Positions 44,944 to 54,864 of a stretch of DNA of 64,000 nt are shown here, piece by piece. Position 1 is the first letter of the stretch. Each line of letters begins with the position of its first letter. Source of the stretch: Solibacteraceae bacterium (GTDB lineage Bacteria > Acidobacteriota > Terriglobia > Bryobacterales > Bryobacteraceae). The position numbers were made by a program, and so were the translations under genes. The stretch spans positions 62,001 to 126,000 of the forward strand of contig JALSRK010000073.1 in the NCBI GenBank assembly GCA_026984795.1, in the 5' to 3' direction. The notes under the pieces were generated by a model that searched no databases, was not told the origin of the DNA, and saw only the letters and a program-made list of their open reading frames with translations.

Positions 44944-45756
44944 TCACTCCTCCGGCGGATACCCCACCACCCCGAGGCCCGCTTCGTCGGCGGCCTGCAA
45001 CATCTCGTCCCGGTCGAGCAGGAGTGTGCGGCCCGCATCGACGGCCAGCACCGTGGCGCCGGTTTCTTTCATCACCTCGATCGTTCGCGGCCCGGCGACC
45101 GGCACGTCGAAGAGGAGATGCCTCCGGCGCCGGGATACTTTGATCAGGCGCAGGGGCCGCCCGTTGGCGATCCGGGCCGCCCGCCGCAGCATGGCGTCGG
45201 TGCCCTCCATGGCTTCCACCGCCACGCAGGCCCGCTCGCACACGGCCACGCTCTGGCCCACATCGAAGCTGGCCAGGGCGTTCGCGATCCGGCGCCCGTA
45301 GGCGATGTCGGCCTCCTCGTCCTTGGTCGGCTTGCGGCGCGTCATCGGCCCCTTGCTGGCGAGCAGAGGCTTCAGCAATCGCGTCGAGTCCACCAGCCGG
45401 ATGCCCTCGTCCTCGAGAATCCCTGCCACCCCGCCGATCAGCGCGTCGGTGTTCTTCGCCGGCAGCGACGCCAGCAGCTTCACCAGCCGCCAGTCCGGTC
45501 GGATCGAGGAGAAGATGCTCGCGTGCTTCACCTGGCCGGCCATCATCACTTCAGTGACGCCCTCGGCCTTCAGGATCTCGATCAGCTTGCCGAGCTGCCC
45601 GAGCGAGATCCAGTGGCAGCGCGCCGCCAGGCGCTCGATCTCTGCGGAGGCTTCTTCCTTGATGCCGATCGCCACGACCTCGTGGCCCAGCTTCCGGGCG
45701 CTTTCCAGCGCCAGGATCGGGAAGCGGCCGTTGCCGGCGATGATGGCGTACTTCAT
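44944..45756 (-). CDS. lpxI: UDP-2,3-diacylglucosamine pyrophosphatase LpxI
   Basis: 270 residues from the ATG at 45756, which overlaps the stop of lpxA (ATGA). LpxI hydrolyses UDP-2,3-diacylglucosamine to lipid X and UMP, the fourth step of lipid A synthesis, and replaces LpxH in many bacteria. Family marks are the N-terminal YAIIAGNGRFPILALESARK, the segment HASIFSSIRPDWR, and the C-terminal part with GPMTRRKPTKDEEADI and GTDAMLRRAA. Order fabZ-lpxA-lpxI places consecutive lipid A enzymes in one operon. Confidence 0.92.
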   Translation of the reverse strand: MKYAIIAGNGRFPILALESARKLGHEVVAIGIKEEASAEIERLAARCHWISLGQLGKLIEILKAEGVTEVMMAGQVKHASIFSSIRPDWRLVKLLASLPAKNTDALIGGVAGILEDEGIRLVDSTRLLKPLLASKGPMTRRKPTKDEEADIAYGRRIANALASFDVGQSVAVCERACVAVEAMEGTDAMLRRAARIANGRPLRLIKVSRRRRHLLFDVPVAGPRTIEVMKETGATVLAVDAGRTLLLDRDEMLQAADEAGLGVVGYPPEE

Positions 45757-46532
45757 CGCTTGATCACGCCGCGCTCGGAAGACTGGATGAATTCGATCAG
45801 CTCCTCTACCTCCGGGCACTCGTGGATCTCCTCGCGGATCCGCTCGATCGCCTGCGAGGTGTTCAGCTTGGAGCGGGTCAGCAGGCGGAAGGCCTTCTGC
45901 AGTTTGTCGATTGTCTCCGAGGGGAAGCCCCGGCGTTCCAGGCCCGTCTTGTTCGCCCCGAAGATCTTGATCTCCCGGGGGCTCACCGTCAGCGAGTACG
46001 GAGGCACGTCTTGGGTCACCACCGAGTAGCCGCCGATCATCGCGTGCCGGCCCACCCGGCAGAACTGGTGCACGCCGCTGAAGGCTCCGATCACCGCCCA
46101 ATCGCCGACGAGGACGTGGCCGGCCAGAGTCACGCCGTTGGCGAGGATCGTGTGGTTGCCGATGTGCACGTCGTGGGCCACGTGCGTATAGGCCATCAGG
46201 AGGTTGTCGTCGCCGATCGAGGTCACCAGCCCGCCCCCTTCGGTGCCCCGATGGATGGTGACGAACTCCCGGATGCGGTTGCGGTTTCCGATCCTGGTCT
46301 CGGCCCGTTCGCCCTTGTACTTCAAGTCCTGTGAAGCCACGCCCACCGTCGAGTAGGGGAAGAAGAGGTTGTCCTCGCCGATCCAGGTGGGGCCCTCCAG
46401 ATAGACGTGAGCCATCAGCCGCGTCCGGGGGCCGATCTCGACCTCCGGCCCTACGATGACATACGGCCCGATCTCGGCAGTGGGATCGACCCGCGCCTTC
46501 GGATCCACGATGGCGGTCGGGTGAATCGGCAT
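45753..46532 (-). CDS. lpxA: UDP-N-acetylglucosamine O-acyltransferase
   Basis: 259 residues, the usual length. LpxA adds the first 3-hydroxyacyl chain to UDP-GlcNAc in the cytoplasm. The left-handed beta-helix hexapeptide repeats run through most of the protein (IHPTAIVDPKARVDPTAEIGPYVIVGP). The catalytic histidine region is visible in TYTHVAHDVHIGNHTILANG, followed by GAFSGVHQFCRVGRHAMIGG. It lies 15 nt after fabZ and overlaps lpxI by four bases. Confidence 0.96.
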   Translation of the reverse strand: MPIHPTAIVDPKARVDPTAEIGPYVIVGPEVEIGPRTRLMAHVYLEGPTWIGEDNLFFPYSTVGVASQDLKYKGERAETRIGNRNRIREFVTIHRGTEGGGLVTSIGDDNLLMAYTHVAHDVHIGNHTILANGVTLAGHVLVGDWAVIGAFSGVHQFCRVGRHAMIGGYSVVTQDVPPYSLTVSPREIKIFGANKTGLERRGFPSETIDKLQKAFRLLTRSKLNTSQAIERIREEIHECPEVEELIEFIQSSERGVIKR

Positions 46533-46547
46533 GCGATCTGCTGGAGA

Positions 46548-46994
46548 TCAGCTTCCGGGAACCGTCTTCGGACCCATCTTGCACATGACCGTGACTTCGG
46601 CGACGATCGCTCCGTCCACCGTCGCCTTGCCGCTCATCTTTGCCACCGACGCCTTGAGCTTGTCCACCTTCATCTCGATGCGAAGCTGGTCGCCGGGAAC
46701 CACGGGCCTCCGGAAGCGGGCGTTCTCGATGGTAGCCAACAGCACGGCGCGGTCGCGATCGTCGGTCTTGCTCAGGGCCAGCACGCCGGCCACCTGGGCC
46801 ATGGCCTCGACGATCAGCACCCCGGGCATCACCGGGAAGTCCGGGAAGTGGCCGGCGAAGAACGGCTCGTTGATCGTCACGTTCTTGATGCCGACGATAC
46901 GATCCTCTTCGATCTCCTCGATGCGGTCCACCAGCAGGAACGGGTAGCGGTGGGGCAGGATCTTTCGGATTTCCAGAACGTCCAGTGCGGCCAT
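46548..46994 (-). CDS. fabZ: 3-hydroxyacyl-[acyl-carrier-protein] dehydratase
   Basis: 148 residues. FabZ dehydrates 3-hydroxyacyl-ACP in fatty-acid elongation. The hotdog motif is PFFAGHFPDFPVMPGVLIVEAMAQVAG, with the catalytic His in GHFP and the Glu in VEAMAQ; the N-terminus (ALDVLEIRKILPHRYPFLLVDRI) is typical. It is first in the fabZ-lpxA-lpxI operon and competes with LpxA for hydroxyacyl-ACP. Its start codon is only 24 nt from that of the divergent M20 peptidase gene. Confidence 0.96.
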   Translation of the reverse strand: MAALDVLEIRKILPHRYPFLLVDRIEEIEEDRIVGIKNVTINEPFFAGHFPDFPVMPGVLIVEAMAQVAGVLALSKTDDRDRAVLLATIENARFRRPVVPGDQLRIEMKVDKLKASVAKMSGKATVDGAIVAEVTVMCKMGPKTVPGS

Positions 46995-47005
46995 GCGATG
47001 CCGCT

Positions 47006-47011
47006 ATTATA
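47006..47011 (-). promoter_or_regulatory. Consensus -10 box upstream of fabZ
   Basis: TATAAT on the minus strand lies 12 bases upstream of the fabZ start, in a divergent gap of only 24 bases. Transcription would begin close to the start codon, giving a very short leader. TATTAT on the plus strand (47005-47010) could be a -10 box of the peptidase gene. No convincing -35 hexamer was found, and it would lie in the neighbouring coding region. Confidence 0.35.
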
Positions 47012-47018
47012 ACAGGCG

Positions 47019-48146
47019 ATGCAGGAACTACTTGCCTGGGCGCGCTCCCGGCAGGCCGCGGCCGTCGAGCTGATCCGCCGCCTCGTCGAATGTGAGTCTC
47101 CCAGCGGGGACGAAGCCGCCTTGCGCCGCATGGGGGAACTGGTGGCCGACGAGGTTTCCCCGATCGCCAGGGTGCGTTTCTTCCGCGGCGGCCACCTCCG
47201 GTGCGACTTCAAACTGCCCGGCCGCCCGAAGGAGGGCCGCGTCCTGGGCCTGGGCCACATCGACACCGTCTGGCCCATGGGGACACTGAAAACGATGCCC
47301 TTCCGCAAACGGGACGGCCGGCTTTGGGGGCCGGGCGTCTTCGACATGAAGTCCGGCATCGCCTTCTTCATCATGGCCGTACGGGCGTTGCGCGAGCTGG
47401 ACGCGCCGGTGAGGCGCCGTGTCTCGCTCCTGCTCGTCACCGACGAGGAGACCGGCAGCCACTCTTCCCGCCCGCTTACCGAGAAGGAGGCCCTGGCGAG
47501 CGACGCGGTCCTGGTGCTCGAGCCGGCCTTCGGCCCCGAAGGGCGGTTGAAAACGGCCCGCAAGGGCGTCGCCCACTACCGCATCGCGGTCCACGGCCGG
47601 GCCGCCCATTCCGGCATCGACTTCGAAGCCGGCGGCAGCGCCGTGGTCGAGCTGTCCCATCAAATCGTCCGCGTCGCCGCTCTGACCGATCTTGGCCGTG
47701 GCCTCACTGTCAATCCCGGCCTCGTCCGCGGCGGCTCCCGCGTCAACGTCGTCGCCCCCTATGCCGAGGCCGAGATCGACGTCCGCTTCCGCCGGGCTTC
47801 AGACGGCCGCCGGGCCGCGCGGAAACTGGCGCGGTTGCGGCCCGTGGATAGGCGGTGCCGCTTGGAGATCACCGGCGGCGTCAACCGGCCGCCGATGGAG
47901 CGGACCCGCGAAGTGGCCCGGCTCTTCCGCCTGGCGCGGCGCCGGGCCGCGGAGATCGGCATCGGCTTGGACGAAGCCGAAACCGGCGGCGCCTCCGACG
48001 GCAACTTCACCGGCGCCCTGGGTATTCCGACCCTTGACGGCCTCGGCGGCGTCGGCGAAGGGGCCCACGCTCCCCACGAGAGCATCTTCATTGCCCGCAT
48101 CGCCGACCGCACCGCACTGCTCGCCGGACTCATCGCCGCCCTCTGA
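47019..48146 (+). CDS. M20-family metallopeptidase (carboxypeptidase G2-like)
   Basis: 375 residues, cytoplasmic (no signal peptide). The zinc-ligand motifs of the M20 family are present in order: GHIDTVWPMG (about 85), GPGVFDMKSG (about 105), DEETGSHSSR (about 145), and a C-terminal HAPHES-like segment (AHAPHESI). A dimerisation domain is inserted at about 185-300. Members remove C-terminal glutamate or cleave other amide bonds; specificity cannot be read. It diverges from fabZ. Confidence 0.88.
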   Translation: MQELLAWARSRQAAAVELIRRLVECESPSGDEAALRRMGELVADEVSPIARVRFFRGGHLRCDFKLPGRPKEGRVLGLGHIDTVWPMGTLKTMPFRKRDGRLWGPGVFDMKSGIAFFIMAVRALRELDAPVRRRVSLLLVTDEETGSHSSRPLTEKEALASDAVLVLEPAFGPEGRLKTARKGVAHYRIAVHGRAAHSGIDFEAGGSAVVELSHQIVRVAALTDLGRGLTVNPGLVRGGSRVNVVAPYAEAEIDVRFRRASDGRRAARKLARLRPVDRRCRLEITGGVNRPPMERTREVARLFRLARRRAAEIGIGLDEAETGGASDGNFTGALGIPTLDGLGGVGEGAHAPHESIFIARIADRTALLAGLIAAL

Positions 48147-48228
48147 AAATCCGGCGGCGCAAGGAGTCCCTCCGGTATACTGAAGGTAAGGCCGTCCGCC
48201 TCGTTCATATCGCAGGAGATATCTTTCT

Positions 48229-50163
48229 ATGTTCGATCTTTTCCGCAGTCGCGCGAAAGCTGTGCGCTATCTGCTCGGCGCGGTGCTGATGCTGGTCGCG
48301 CTCTCGATGGTCGTTACTCTCATTCCTGGCTTCGTCGGCGCCAGCTATTCGGAAGACAGCAATATCGTCGCCGAGATCGGAGATGAGGTCCTCACGATCC
48401 GCGACGTGCAGCTCCAGATCCAGCAGGCCATCCGCAACAACCAGTTTCCGCGGGAGATGGCCAGCGCCTATGTGCCCACCATCGTCAACAACATGATCGC
48501 CTCCCGGGCGGTGGCGTACCAGGCCCAGAAGCTCGGCTTCGAGGTGACCGACGCGGATGTGGCCCAGGCCGTGCGCTCGATGATGCCCCAGCTCTTCCCC
48601 AACGGCCAGTTCCTCGGCCGGGAAGCCTACGCGATGTACCTCCAGCGGATGAACCTCACCATTCCGGAATTCGAGGCGAACGTCCGCAAACAGATTCTGC
48701 TGTTGCGGATCATGAACCTGGCGCTCGAGGGCGAAGTCGTCACTGACGAAGAGGTGGAAAAGGAGTTCCGCAAGCAGAACGAGAAGATCCGTATCGAATA
48801 CATTGCTCTGTCGCCTTCCGATTACCGCGGTCAGGTCCGCGTCACGCCCAAGGAGATCCGCGACTATTACGAGCGCAACAAGCCGACCTTCCGGATCCCG
48901 GAGAAGCGGGACGTCCGGATCCTGGTGGTCTCTCAAGACGAGGTAGGCAAGTCCGTCGAAGTGCCCGTAGAAGAGTTGCGGCGCGCCTACCGGGCTGAAC
49001 AGGATCGCTTCCGGCTGCCGGAGCGCGTCCGCGTACGGCACATCCTGCTCAAGACCACCGACAAGTCCCCCGCCGAAATCGAGCAGTTGAAGGCCAAGGC
49101 GGAGCAACTGCTCCAGCAACTGAAAAACGGCGCCGATTTCGCCAAGCTCGCCGAGAAGTACTCCGACGACAAAGGCACCGCCGTCCAGGGCGGCGAACTC
49201 GGCTGGATCACCCGCGGTCAGACGGTGGAAAGCTTCGAGAAGGTCGCCTTCTCCCTGAAACCCGGTGAGTTGAGCGACGTCATCACCACCGAGTACGGGT
49301 TCCACATTCTCCAGGTGGAGGCCAAGGAGCCGGCCCGGCTGCAGCCCTTCGAAGAAGTGAAGGACCAGTTGGCCGCCGAGCGGAAGAAGCAGCTCGTCTA
49401 CGACCGGATGCAACAGCTCGCTGACCAGGCCCGGGCGGAACTGCTGAAGAACCCCCTGGGCGCTGAACAGATCGCTTCCAGACTCGGCGTCACGCTCCTC
49501 AAAGCCGACCAGGTGAGCGCCGCTGATCCCATCCCGGAACTCGCGGGCAACGCCCAGATCGTCGAGGAGGTGCGCTCGCTCGACAAGGGCGGCGTCACCC
49601 AGGTCTACCAGTTGGGCAAAGACCGCCTGGCCGTCGCCGTGGTCACCGAAGTCTATCCCGAGCGCCCAGCCGAGTTGAGTGAGGTCGAAGACCAGATCCG
49701 CGAACGCCTCGTCAACCAGAAGGCCGCCGAACTCCTCCAGCAGAAACGCAAAGAGCTGGAGAAGCTGCTGAAGGCCTCCGGCGGCGACTTGCGCAAGATC
49801 GCCCGGGCCTTGGGAGTGAAGGTCCAGACCAGCGAACCCTTCTCGCGCACCGGCGGCATCCAAGGAGTGGGAGCCGCCACCTATATGATGGAAGCCTTCG
49901 ACAAGCCCGTCGGTTCCCTCGTCGGCCCCATCAACGCCATGGGCCGTACCATCGTCTGCAAAGTGATCGAGAAGATCCCCGCCGACATGACGAAGCTGCC
50001 CGCCGAGCGCGACCGCATCCGCACCGCCCTGCAGCGCCAGCGGGCCCAGGAGCGCCGGGAACTTCTCGAGGACAGCATCCTCACCCACCTGATCAACGAG
50101 GGCGAGGTGAAGATCTACGACCGGACGATCCAGCGGCTGATCTCTATCTACACTGCGAGCTGA
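48229..50163 (+). CDS. PpiD/SurA-like peptidyl-prolyl isomerase, membrane-anchored
   Basis: 644 residues. An N-terminal transmembrane helix (about 12-37, AVRYLLGAVLMLVALSMVVTLI) anchors the protein, with the body in the periplasm. A SurA_N-like helical chaperone part (about 45-200) is followed by a parvulin domain (about 255-370: VRHILLK, FAKLAEKYSDD, GGELGWITRG, EYGFHILQV). A second, more degenerate rotamase-like part is at about 390-560. This layout is that of PpiD. It helps fold outer-membrane and secreted proteins. AGGAG at 48214-48218 is a good ribosome site, and TATACT at 48176-48181 is a possible -10. Confidence 0.88.
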   Translation: MFDLFRSRAKAVRYLLGAVLMLVALSMVVTLIPGFVGASYSEDSNIVAEIGDEVLTIRDVQLQIQQAIRNNQFPREMASAYVPTIVNNMIASRAVAYQAQKLGFEVTDADVAQAVRSMMPQLFPNGQFLGREAYAMYLQRMNLTIPEFEANVRKQILLLRIMNLALEGEVVTDEEVEKEFRKQNEKIRIEYIALSPSDYRGQVRVTPKEIRDYYERNKPTFRIPEKRDVRILVVSQDEVGKSVEVPVEELRRAYRAEQDRFRLPERVRVRHILLKTTDKSPAEIEQLKAKAEQLLQQLKNGADFAKLAEKYSDDKGTAVQGGELGWITRGQTVESFEKVAFSLKPGELSDVITTEYGFHILQVEAKEPARLQPFEEVKDQLAAERKKQLVYDRMQQLADQARAELLKNPLGAEQIASRLGVTLLKADQVSAADPIPELAGNAQIVEEVRSLDKGGVTQVYQLGKDRLAVAVVTEVYPERPAELSEVEDQIRERLVNQKAAELLQQKRKELEKLLKASGGDLRKIARALGVKVQTSEPFSRTGGIQGVGAATYMMEAFDKPVGSLVGPINAMGRTIVCKVIEKIPADMTKLPAERDRIRTALQRQRAQERRELLEDSILTHLINEGEVKIYDRTIQRLISIYTAS

Positions 50164-50199
50164 TCCGCCACCCGCAGGGACCGCTTTGCCGCCCGCTCC

Positions 50200-51642
50200 T
50201 CAGCCGCGGCTCTCCAGGATCGCCACCGCCTTGCGCACCCGCGGATCCCGCTCCAGCTCGATGCGGTCCCCGGCCTTCACCCCCAGGGCGAGGTTGAAGA
50301 TCTCCTGCCGCAGGCGGCTGCGGATCCATTCTCTTTCGGTGGACCATTCGGCCACCGACGGCTGTACCCGCCGTTCGATCAGCCAAGTCTGAAACTCGTC
50401 GAGCAGCGAGTTCGACACTTCGAACTCCGGACTCACCGGCTCGAGCTTCGGCAGAACCTCGCCCGCGAATGTGGGAAAGGCCCCGCTGGCTTCGAGATAC
50501 ATCCGCAGCCGGCTGAGCGGCTCGGGGTAGACGACGTAGTCCGGCTGGATCCCCCCCGGCCCCTTGCCGCCCTTCAACTGTCCCCCGTGGAGCGGCCGTT
50601 GGATGGATCGTCCGTTCGGCGTGAAATAGTACGCCGTCGTCAGCGCCAGCCCAGTGTTGTCCGAAAGCGGGTAGACCTGCTGCACCAGCCCCTTGCCAAA
50701 GGTCGGAGCGCCCACGATCTTTGCCCGCCCGTGATCCTGCAGCGCCGCGGCGACGATCTCCGCTCCGCTGGCCGACTCCTCGTCCACCAGCACGGCCATG
50801 CGAAAGCGGTATGGATCACCATCCTCGGGCGCCTTCAGCTCTTCCCGTTTGGTGGCGCGGCCCCGGACGCTGACGATTACCGACCCCGGCTCGAGGAACA
50901 GCGCCGCCGTCTCCAGCGCCGCCGCCATGATCCCCCCGGGGTTGCCCCTCAGATCCAGCACCAGACCGCGCAGCTCCTCGCCGCCCAGCTTCTCGATCGC
51001 TTCCTTCACTTTCGGCCCCGTGTCGGCCTCGAAGTCCTTCACCCGCACGTAGCCGATGCCCGGCTTCAGCTCGAAAGCCAGATCCACGCTCTCGGACTTC
51101 ATCGTCGCCGGCGACATCGTTACCCGCACCAGCTTCGAAGCGCCCGGCCGGCGGATGTCCAGCCGTACCGTCCGCTTCCGCGACTCGGTCAGCAGCGCCA
51201 CGAGCTGCTCGATGCCCAGCCGGTCCAGAGCGATCCCGTTGATCGCCAGGATCTCGTCGCCCGGCTGCATCCCGGCCCGCGCCGAGGGCGTCCCGGGAAG
51301 CGTCTGCAGTACGAACACCCGCCCCGGCAAGATCGACACCACGCTGCCGAAGCCCTTTTGCGTGGCCGTCTGCAACCGCTTGAGCTGCTCGAACTGGTCG
51401 GGATCGAAGAAGATCGAGTGCGGATCCAGGCGCTTCAGCATCCCCGGGATCGCCCCGCCGTAGATCGCCTGGAAGGAGTTCACCGGGTCGGCGGCGTTCT
51501 CCTCCACCGCGCTGTAGACCTCGGCGAAGCGCCGCACCAGCCCCTCCAGCTCCGCCGGGTCCCACTGCCCGGAGGGACCGTCCTGGGCCCGGGCGGACCA
51601 CAGCCCGGCGAACAATACCGTGATGGCGGCCAGTCTTCTCAC
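50200..51642 (-). CDS. S41-family carboxy-terminal processing protease
   Basis: 480 residues from a GTG at 51642 that overlaps the ddl stop (GTGA), followed by a signal peptide (AITVLFAGLWSARAQ). A PDZ domain (about 100-180, GFGSVVSILPGRVFVLQTLPG) precedes the protease core. The catalytic pair is S292 (ESASGAE) and K317 (TFGKGLVQQ), 25 residues apart as in CtpA/CtpB. Tsp-type proteases cut periplasmic proteins at exposed C-termini. It is the last gene of the rlmB-ggt-asnS-arginase-ddl run. Confidence 0.9.
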   Translation of the reverse strand: MRRLAAITVLFAGLWSARAQDGPSGQWDPAELEGLVRRFAEVYSAVEENAADPVNSFQAIYGGAIPGMLKRLDPHSIFFDPDQFEQLKRLQTATQKGFGSVVSILPGRVFVLQTLPGTPSARAGMQPGDEILAINGIALDRLGIEQLVALLTESRKRTVRLDIRRPGASKLVRVTMSPATMKSESVDLAFELKPGIGYVRVKDFEADTGPKVKEAIEKLGGEELRGLVLDLRGNPGGIMAAALETAALFLEPGSVIVSVRGRATKREELKAPEDGDPYRFRMAVLVDEESASGAEIVAAALQDHGRAKIVGAPTFGKGLVQQVYPLSDNTGLALTTAYYFTPNGRSIQRPLHGGQLKGGKGPGGIQPDYVVYPEPLSRLRMYLEASGAFPTFAGEVLPKLEPVSPEFEVSNSLLDEFQTWLIERRVQPSVAEWSTEREWIRSRLRQEIFNLALGVKAGDRIELERDPRVRKAVAILESRG

Positions 51643-52616
51643 CGCGTGTAACGTGTGCTCCGGCGCGTTTCGTGGCGCTCCAGCGCCAGCGCGATCAGCC
51701 GGTCCACCAGCTCGGGATAGGAGATCCCGGCGTGCTCCCACATCTTCGGGTACATACTGATAGACGTAAAGCCGGGGATCGTGTTCACTTCGTTGATGAA
51801 CAGCTCCCCGGTGGCCTCATCCAGCAGGAAGTCCACCCGGGCCATGCCCTCGCAGCCCAGCGCCCGGTAGGCCTCCAGGCTCAGCCGCCGCACCTCCTGC
51901 ATCTTTTCCGGGTGCAGCTTGGCCGGCAGGTGGAACTCGGCGGCCTCCAGCACGTACTTGTCTTCGTAGTCGTAGAACTCCCGCGACGGGACGATCTCGC
52001 ACGGAGCCGAGGCGATCGGCTCCTCGTTACCCAGCACCGAGCACTCCAGCTCCCGGCCCTCCACGGCCCGCTCGACGATCACTTTCCGGTCGTACCGGCC
52101 CGCCAGCTCGAGCGCCTTCTCCAGCTCCACCGGCTCCCGGACCTTCGAAATGCCCACCGAAGATCCCAGATTCGCCGGCTTGACGAAGACCGGGTATCCG
52201 AGCCGTTCCTCCACCAACTCCGGTTCCCAGCGCTCCCGGAACAGCACCACGTAGTCGACCACCGGCAAGCCCCGCTCCCGGCATAGGCGCTTGGTGACGT
52301 CCTTGTCCATCGCCGCCGCCGAGGCCAGCACCCCGGAGCCGACGTAGGGCAGCCCCGCCATCTCCAGCAGCCCCTGGATAGTGCCGTCCTCGCCGAAGGT
52401 ACCATGGAGCACCGGGAAGACGACGTCGATCCCCTCGTTGGCTCCCGGCTCCGGCAGGATCGGGGCCGGCTGCCAGCGCCCTTCCTTGGTGATGAAGATC
52501 TCCCTGACGCCGTACTTGTCCCGGTCGATCGCCGCCAGGATCGACTTCGCCGAGCGGATCGAGACCTCGTGCTCGCCGCTGCGCCCGCCGTAGACGACCG
52601 CCACCGTCGGTTTCAT
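51639..52616 (-). CDS. ddl: D-alanine--D-alanine ligase
   Basis: 325 residues from the ATG at 52616 ([19 protein letters not shown]), which overlaps the arginase stop (ATGA). Ddl makes D-Ala-D-Ala for peptidoglycan with ATP. ATP-grasp marks are HGTFGEDGTIQGLLE, FVKPANLGSSVGISKV, and the C-terminal ARVDFLLDEATGELFINEVNTIPG with the metal-binding Glu/Asn. It lies between rocF and the S41 protease with 4-nt overlaps on both sides. Confidence 0.96.
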   Translation of the reverse strand: MKPTVAVVYGGRSGEHEVSIRSAKSILAAIDRDKYGVREIFITKEGRWQPAPILPEPGANEGIDVVFPVLHGTFGEDGTIQGLLEMAGLPYVGSGVLASAAAMDKDVTKRLCRERGLPVVDYVVLFRERWEPELVEERLGYPVFVKPANLGSSVGISKVREPVELEKALELAGRYDRKVIVERAVEGRELECSVLGNEEPIASAPCEIVPSREFYDYEDKYVLEAAEFHLPAKLHPEKMQEVRRLSLEAYRALGCEGMARVDFLLDEATGELFINEVNTIPGFTSISMYPKMWEHAGISYPELVDRLIALALERHETRRSTRYTR

Positions 52617-53527
52617 AAGATCCTCTTGCCCATCGCCGACATCACCAGCTCCGCCGCCAGCGCCGCCGTGCGGTTGGAGACGTCCATCACCGGGTTCACT
52701 TCCACCGTCTCCAGCGAAACCATCACCCCGGCGTCGCAGACCATCTCCATGGCCAGGTGCGCCTCGCGGTAGGTCAGCCCGCCCCGCACCGGCGTGCCCA
52801 CCCCCGGCGCCACGTCCGGGTCCACCACGTCGATATCCAGCGAGACGTGCACGCCCGCGGTCCCGTTGCCCGCCACGGCGATCGCCTCCTCCATCACCGC
52901 CCGCATGCCCCGCTCGTCGATGTCCCGCATGGTGAAGGCCTTCACGCCGGATTGCTTGACGTGCGGCTTCTCCAGCAGGTCCACGTCCCGGATCCCCACC
53001 AGCGCCACGTTGCCCGCCTCCACCATCGGCTGGAAGCCTGCCAGGCCCGCCAGCTCTTCCGGACCCATCCCCACCGCCGCCGCCAGCGGCATCCCGTGGA
53101 CGTTGCCGCTCGGGCTGGTCTCCGGCGTGTTCATGTCGGCGTGGGCGTCGATCCAGATCACCCCCAGCTTGCCGCCCCGCTCCTTCAGGCGCCGGGCCGC
53201 GGCGGCGATCGTCCCCACGGCGATCGAGTGGTCGCCGCCCAGCGCCACCGGGAACCGCCCGGCCTCGAGGATCTCGCCCACCCGCTCGGCCAGCCGCCGG
53301 CAAGTGTTGGCGATCTGCGGCAGGTAACGGGCCTGCTCGCGCCCCACCGGAGCCTCCTCGGCCTGGTCCACCGGCACGTTGCCGAAGTCCGCCACCTCGT
53401 AGCCCAGCGCCGCCAGCCGCTCGTTCAGCCGGGCCACGCGGATGGCCGAGGGGCCCATGTCCACGCCGCGGCGCCCCGCCCCGAGGTCCAGGGGGACGCC
53501 CACGATACCGATCCGGGATACGCGCAT
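52613..53527 (-). CDS. rocF: Arginase
   Basis: 304 residues from the ATG at 53527 ([21 protein letters not shown]). Arginase hydrolyses L-arginine to ornithine and urea at a binuclear Mn centre. The three metal motifs are present: [29 protein letters not shown] and [18 protein letters not shown]. The N-terminal [10 protein letters not shown] favours arginase over agmatinase. It lies 32 nt after asnS and overlaps ddl. I see no urease or ornithine-pathway gene in the window. Confidence 0.93.
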   Translation of the reverse strand: MRVSRIGIVGVPLDLGAGRRGVDMGPSAIRVARLNERLAALGYEVADFGNVPVDQAEEAPVGREQARYLPQIANTCRRLAERVGEILEAGRFPVALGGDHSIAVGTIAAAARRLKERGGKLGVIWIDAHADMNTPETSPSGNVHGMPLAAAVGMGPEELAGLAGFQPMVEAGNVALVGIRDVDLLEKPHVKQSGVKAFTMRDIDERGMRAVMEEAIAVAGNGTAGVHVSLDIDVVDPDVAPGVGTPVRGGLTYREAHLAMEMVCDAGVMVSLETVEVNPVMDVSNRTAALAAELVMSAMGKRIL

Positions 53528-53559
53528 CTCAGCTCCTTCTTCCGGCCGCTCGACCGCCC

Positions 53560-54864
53560 TCATGGGCGCGTCCGGTAGAGCATCCGGGGGAAGGCGATCG
53601 TCTCGCGCACGTGCTCCAGCCCGCACATCCAGGCCACGAACCGCTCGATGCCCATGCCGAAGCCCGCGTGCGGCACGGTGCCGTACTTGCGCAGGTCGAT
53701 GTACCAGTCGAAGGCGTCCTCGGGCAGGTTGTACTCTTCCAGGCGCTTGCGCAGCAGCTCCAGGTCGTGGATGCGCTGGCCGCCGCCGACGATCTCCCCG
53801 TAGCCCTCCGGCGCGATGATGTCCACGCCCAACACCACGTCGTCGCGGTCCGGCGCCGGCTGGAAGTAGAAGGCCTTCACCTTCTTCGGATACCGGTCCA
53901 CCATCACCGGCCGGTCGAAGGACTCGCCGAGAATCGTCTCGTCCGGCCCACCGAAGTCCTCGCCCCACTGGATGTCGCTGCCCTTGCTCTTGAGCAGCTC
54001 CACCGCCTCGTCGTAGGTGATCCGCGGGAACGGCGCCTTCACCCGCTCCAGCTTGGAGACGTCCCGTTCCAGCGTCTCCAGCTCCCGCCGCCGGTTCTCG
54101 AGCACCCGTTCGACGACGGCCACGATCAGCCCCTCGGCCACCTGCTTGACGTCCTCCAGCGTCGCGTAGGCCATCTCCGGCTCCACCATCCAGAACTCGG
54201 TCAGGTGACGCCGCGTCTTCGACCGCTCGGCCCGGAACGTCGGCCCGAAACAGTAGACCTTGCCGAAGGCCATCGCCGTGGCCTCGTTGTAGAGCTGGCC
54301 GGACTGGGTCAGGTAGAGCGTCTCGTCGTCGAAGTAGTTCACCGGGAACAGCGTCGTCGTGCCCTCGCAGGCCGCCGGGGTGAAGATCGGCGTGTCGACC
54401 AGCGTGAAGCCGTGGCTGTCGAGGTAGTCGCGCACCGCCCGGACCACCTCGTGGCGCACCCTCAGGATCGCGTGCTGCCGGCGGCTCCGTAGCCACAGGT
54501 GGCGGCGGTCCATCAAGAACTCTATGCCGTGCTCCTTCGGCGTAATCGGGTACGGATCGTCCTCGGGAACCCGCTGGACGATCTCGGCCCCCTCGACGTC
54601 CATCTCGTAGCCGCCCGGGGCCCGTTTTTCCGCCCGGATGCGGCCCCGCATCACCAGTGACGACTCCTGGGTCAAGTGGCGCAGCGTCTGGAACGTCTCG
54701 GCGTCCAACTGGTTCTTCACCGCCACGCACTGCATGATGCCCGTGCCGTCGCGCAGGATCGGGAACAGGATCTTCCCGCTCCGCCGCAAGTTGTAGAGCC
54801 AGCCGGGGATCTCCACCGTCTCGCCCACGTGCGAGCCGGCCTCGGCGATGGTAATCCGCTTCAT
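53560..54864 (-). CDS. asnS: Asparaginyl-tRNA synthetase
   Basis: 434 residues. A class IIb enzyme that charges tRNA-Asn directly. An OB-fold anticodon domain (about 1-110, [23 protein letters not shown]) is followed by the catalytic core with motif 2 ([25 protein letters not shown]) and motif 3 ([14 protein letters not shown] near the C-terminus). The Asn/Asp distinction fits the segment [14 protein letters not shown]. It starts directly after the TIM-barrel gene, with no gap. Confidence 0.94.
   Translation of the reverse strand: MKRITIAEAGSHVGETVEIPGWLYNLRRSGKILFPILRDGTGIMQCVAVKNQLDAETFQTLRHLTQESSLVMRGRIRAEKRAPGGYEMDVEGAEIVQRVPEDDPYPITPKEHGIEFLMDRRHLWLRSRRQHAILRVRHEVVRAVRDYLDSHGFTLVDTPIFTPAACEGTTTLFPVNYFDDETLYLTQSGQLYNEATAMAFGKVYCFGPTFRAERSKTRRHLTEFWMVEPEMAYATLEDVKQVAEGLIVAVVERVLENRRRELETLERDVSKLERVKAPFPRITYDEAVELLKSKGSDIQWGEDFGGPDETILGESFDRPVMVDRYPKKVKAFYFQPAPDRDDVVLGVDIIAPEGYGEIVGGGQRIHDLELLRKRLEEYNLPEDAFDWYIDLRKYGTVPHAGFGMGIERFVAWMCGLEHVRETIAFPRMLYRTRP

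Noticed and set aside
44919-44960. Inverted repeat (ATCCGCCG ... CGGCGGAT) between the sensor kinase and lpxI ends
   Set aside because: The arms are eight bases with a loop of about 25 bases, and one arm lies in the lpxI coding end, so it is not a convincing terminator.
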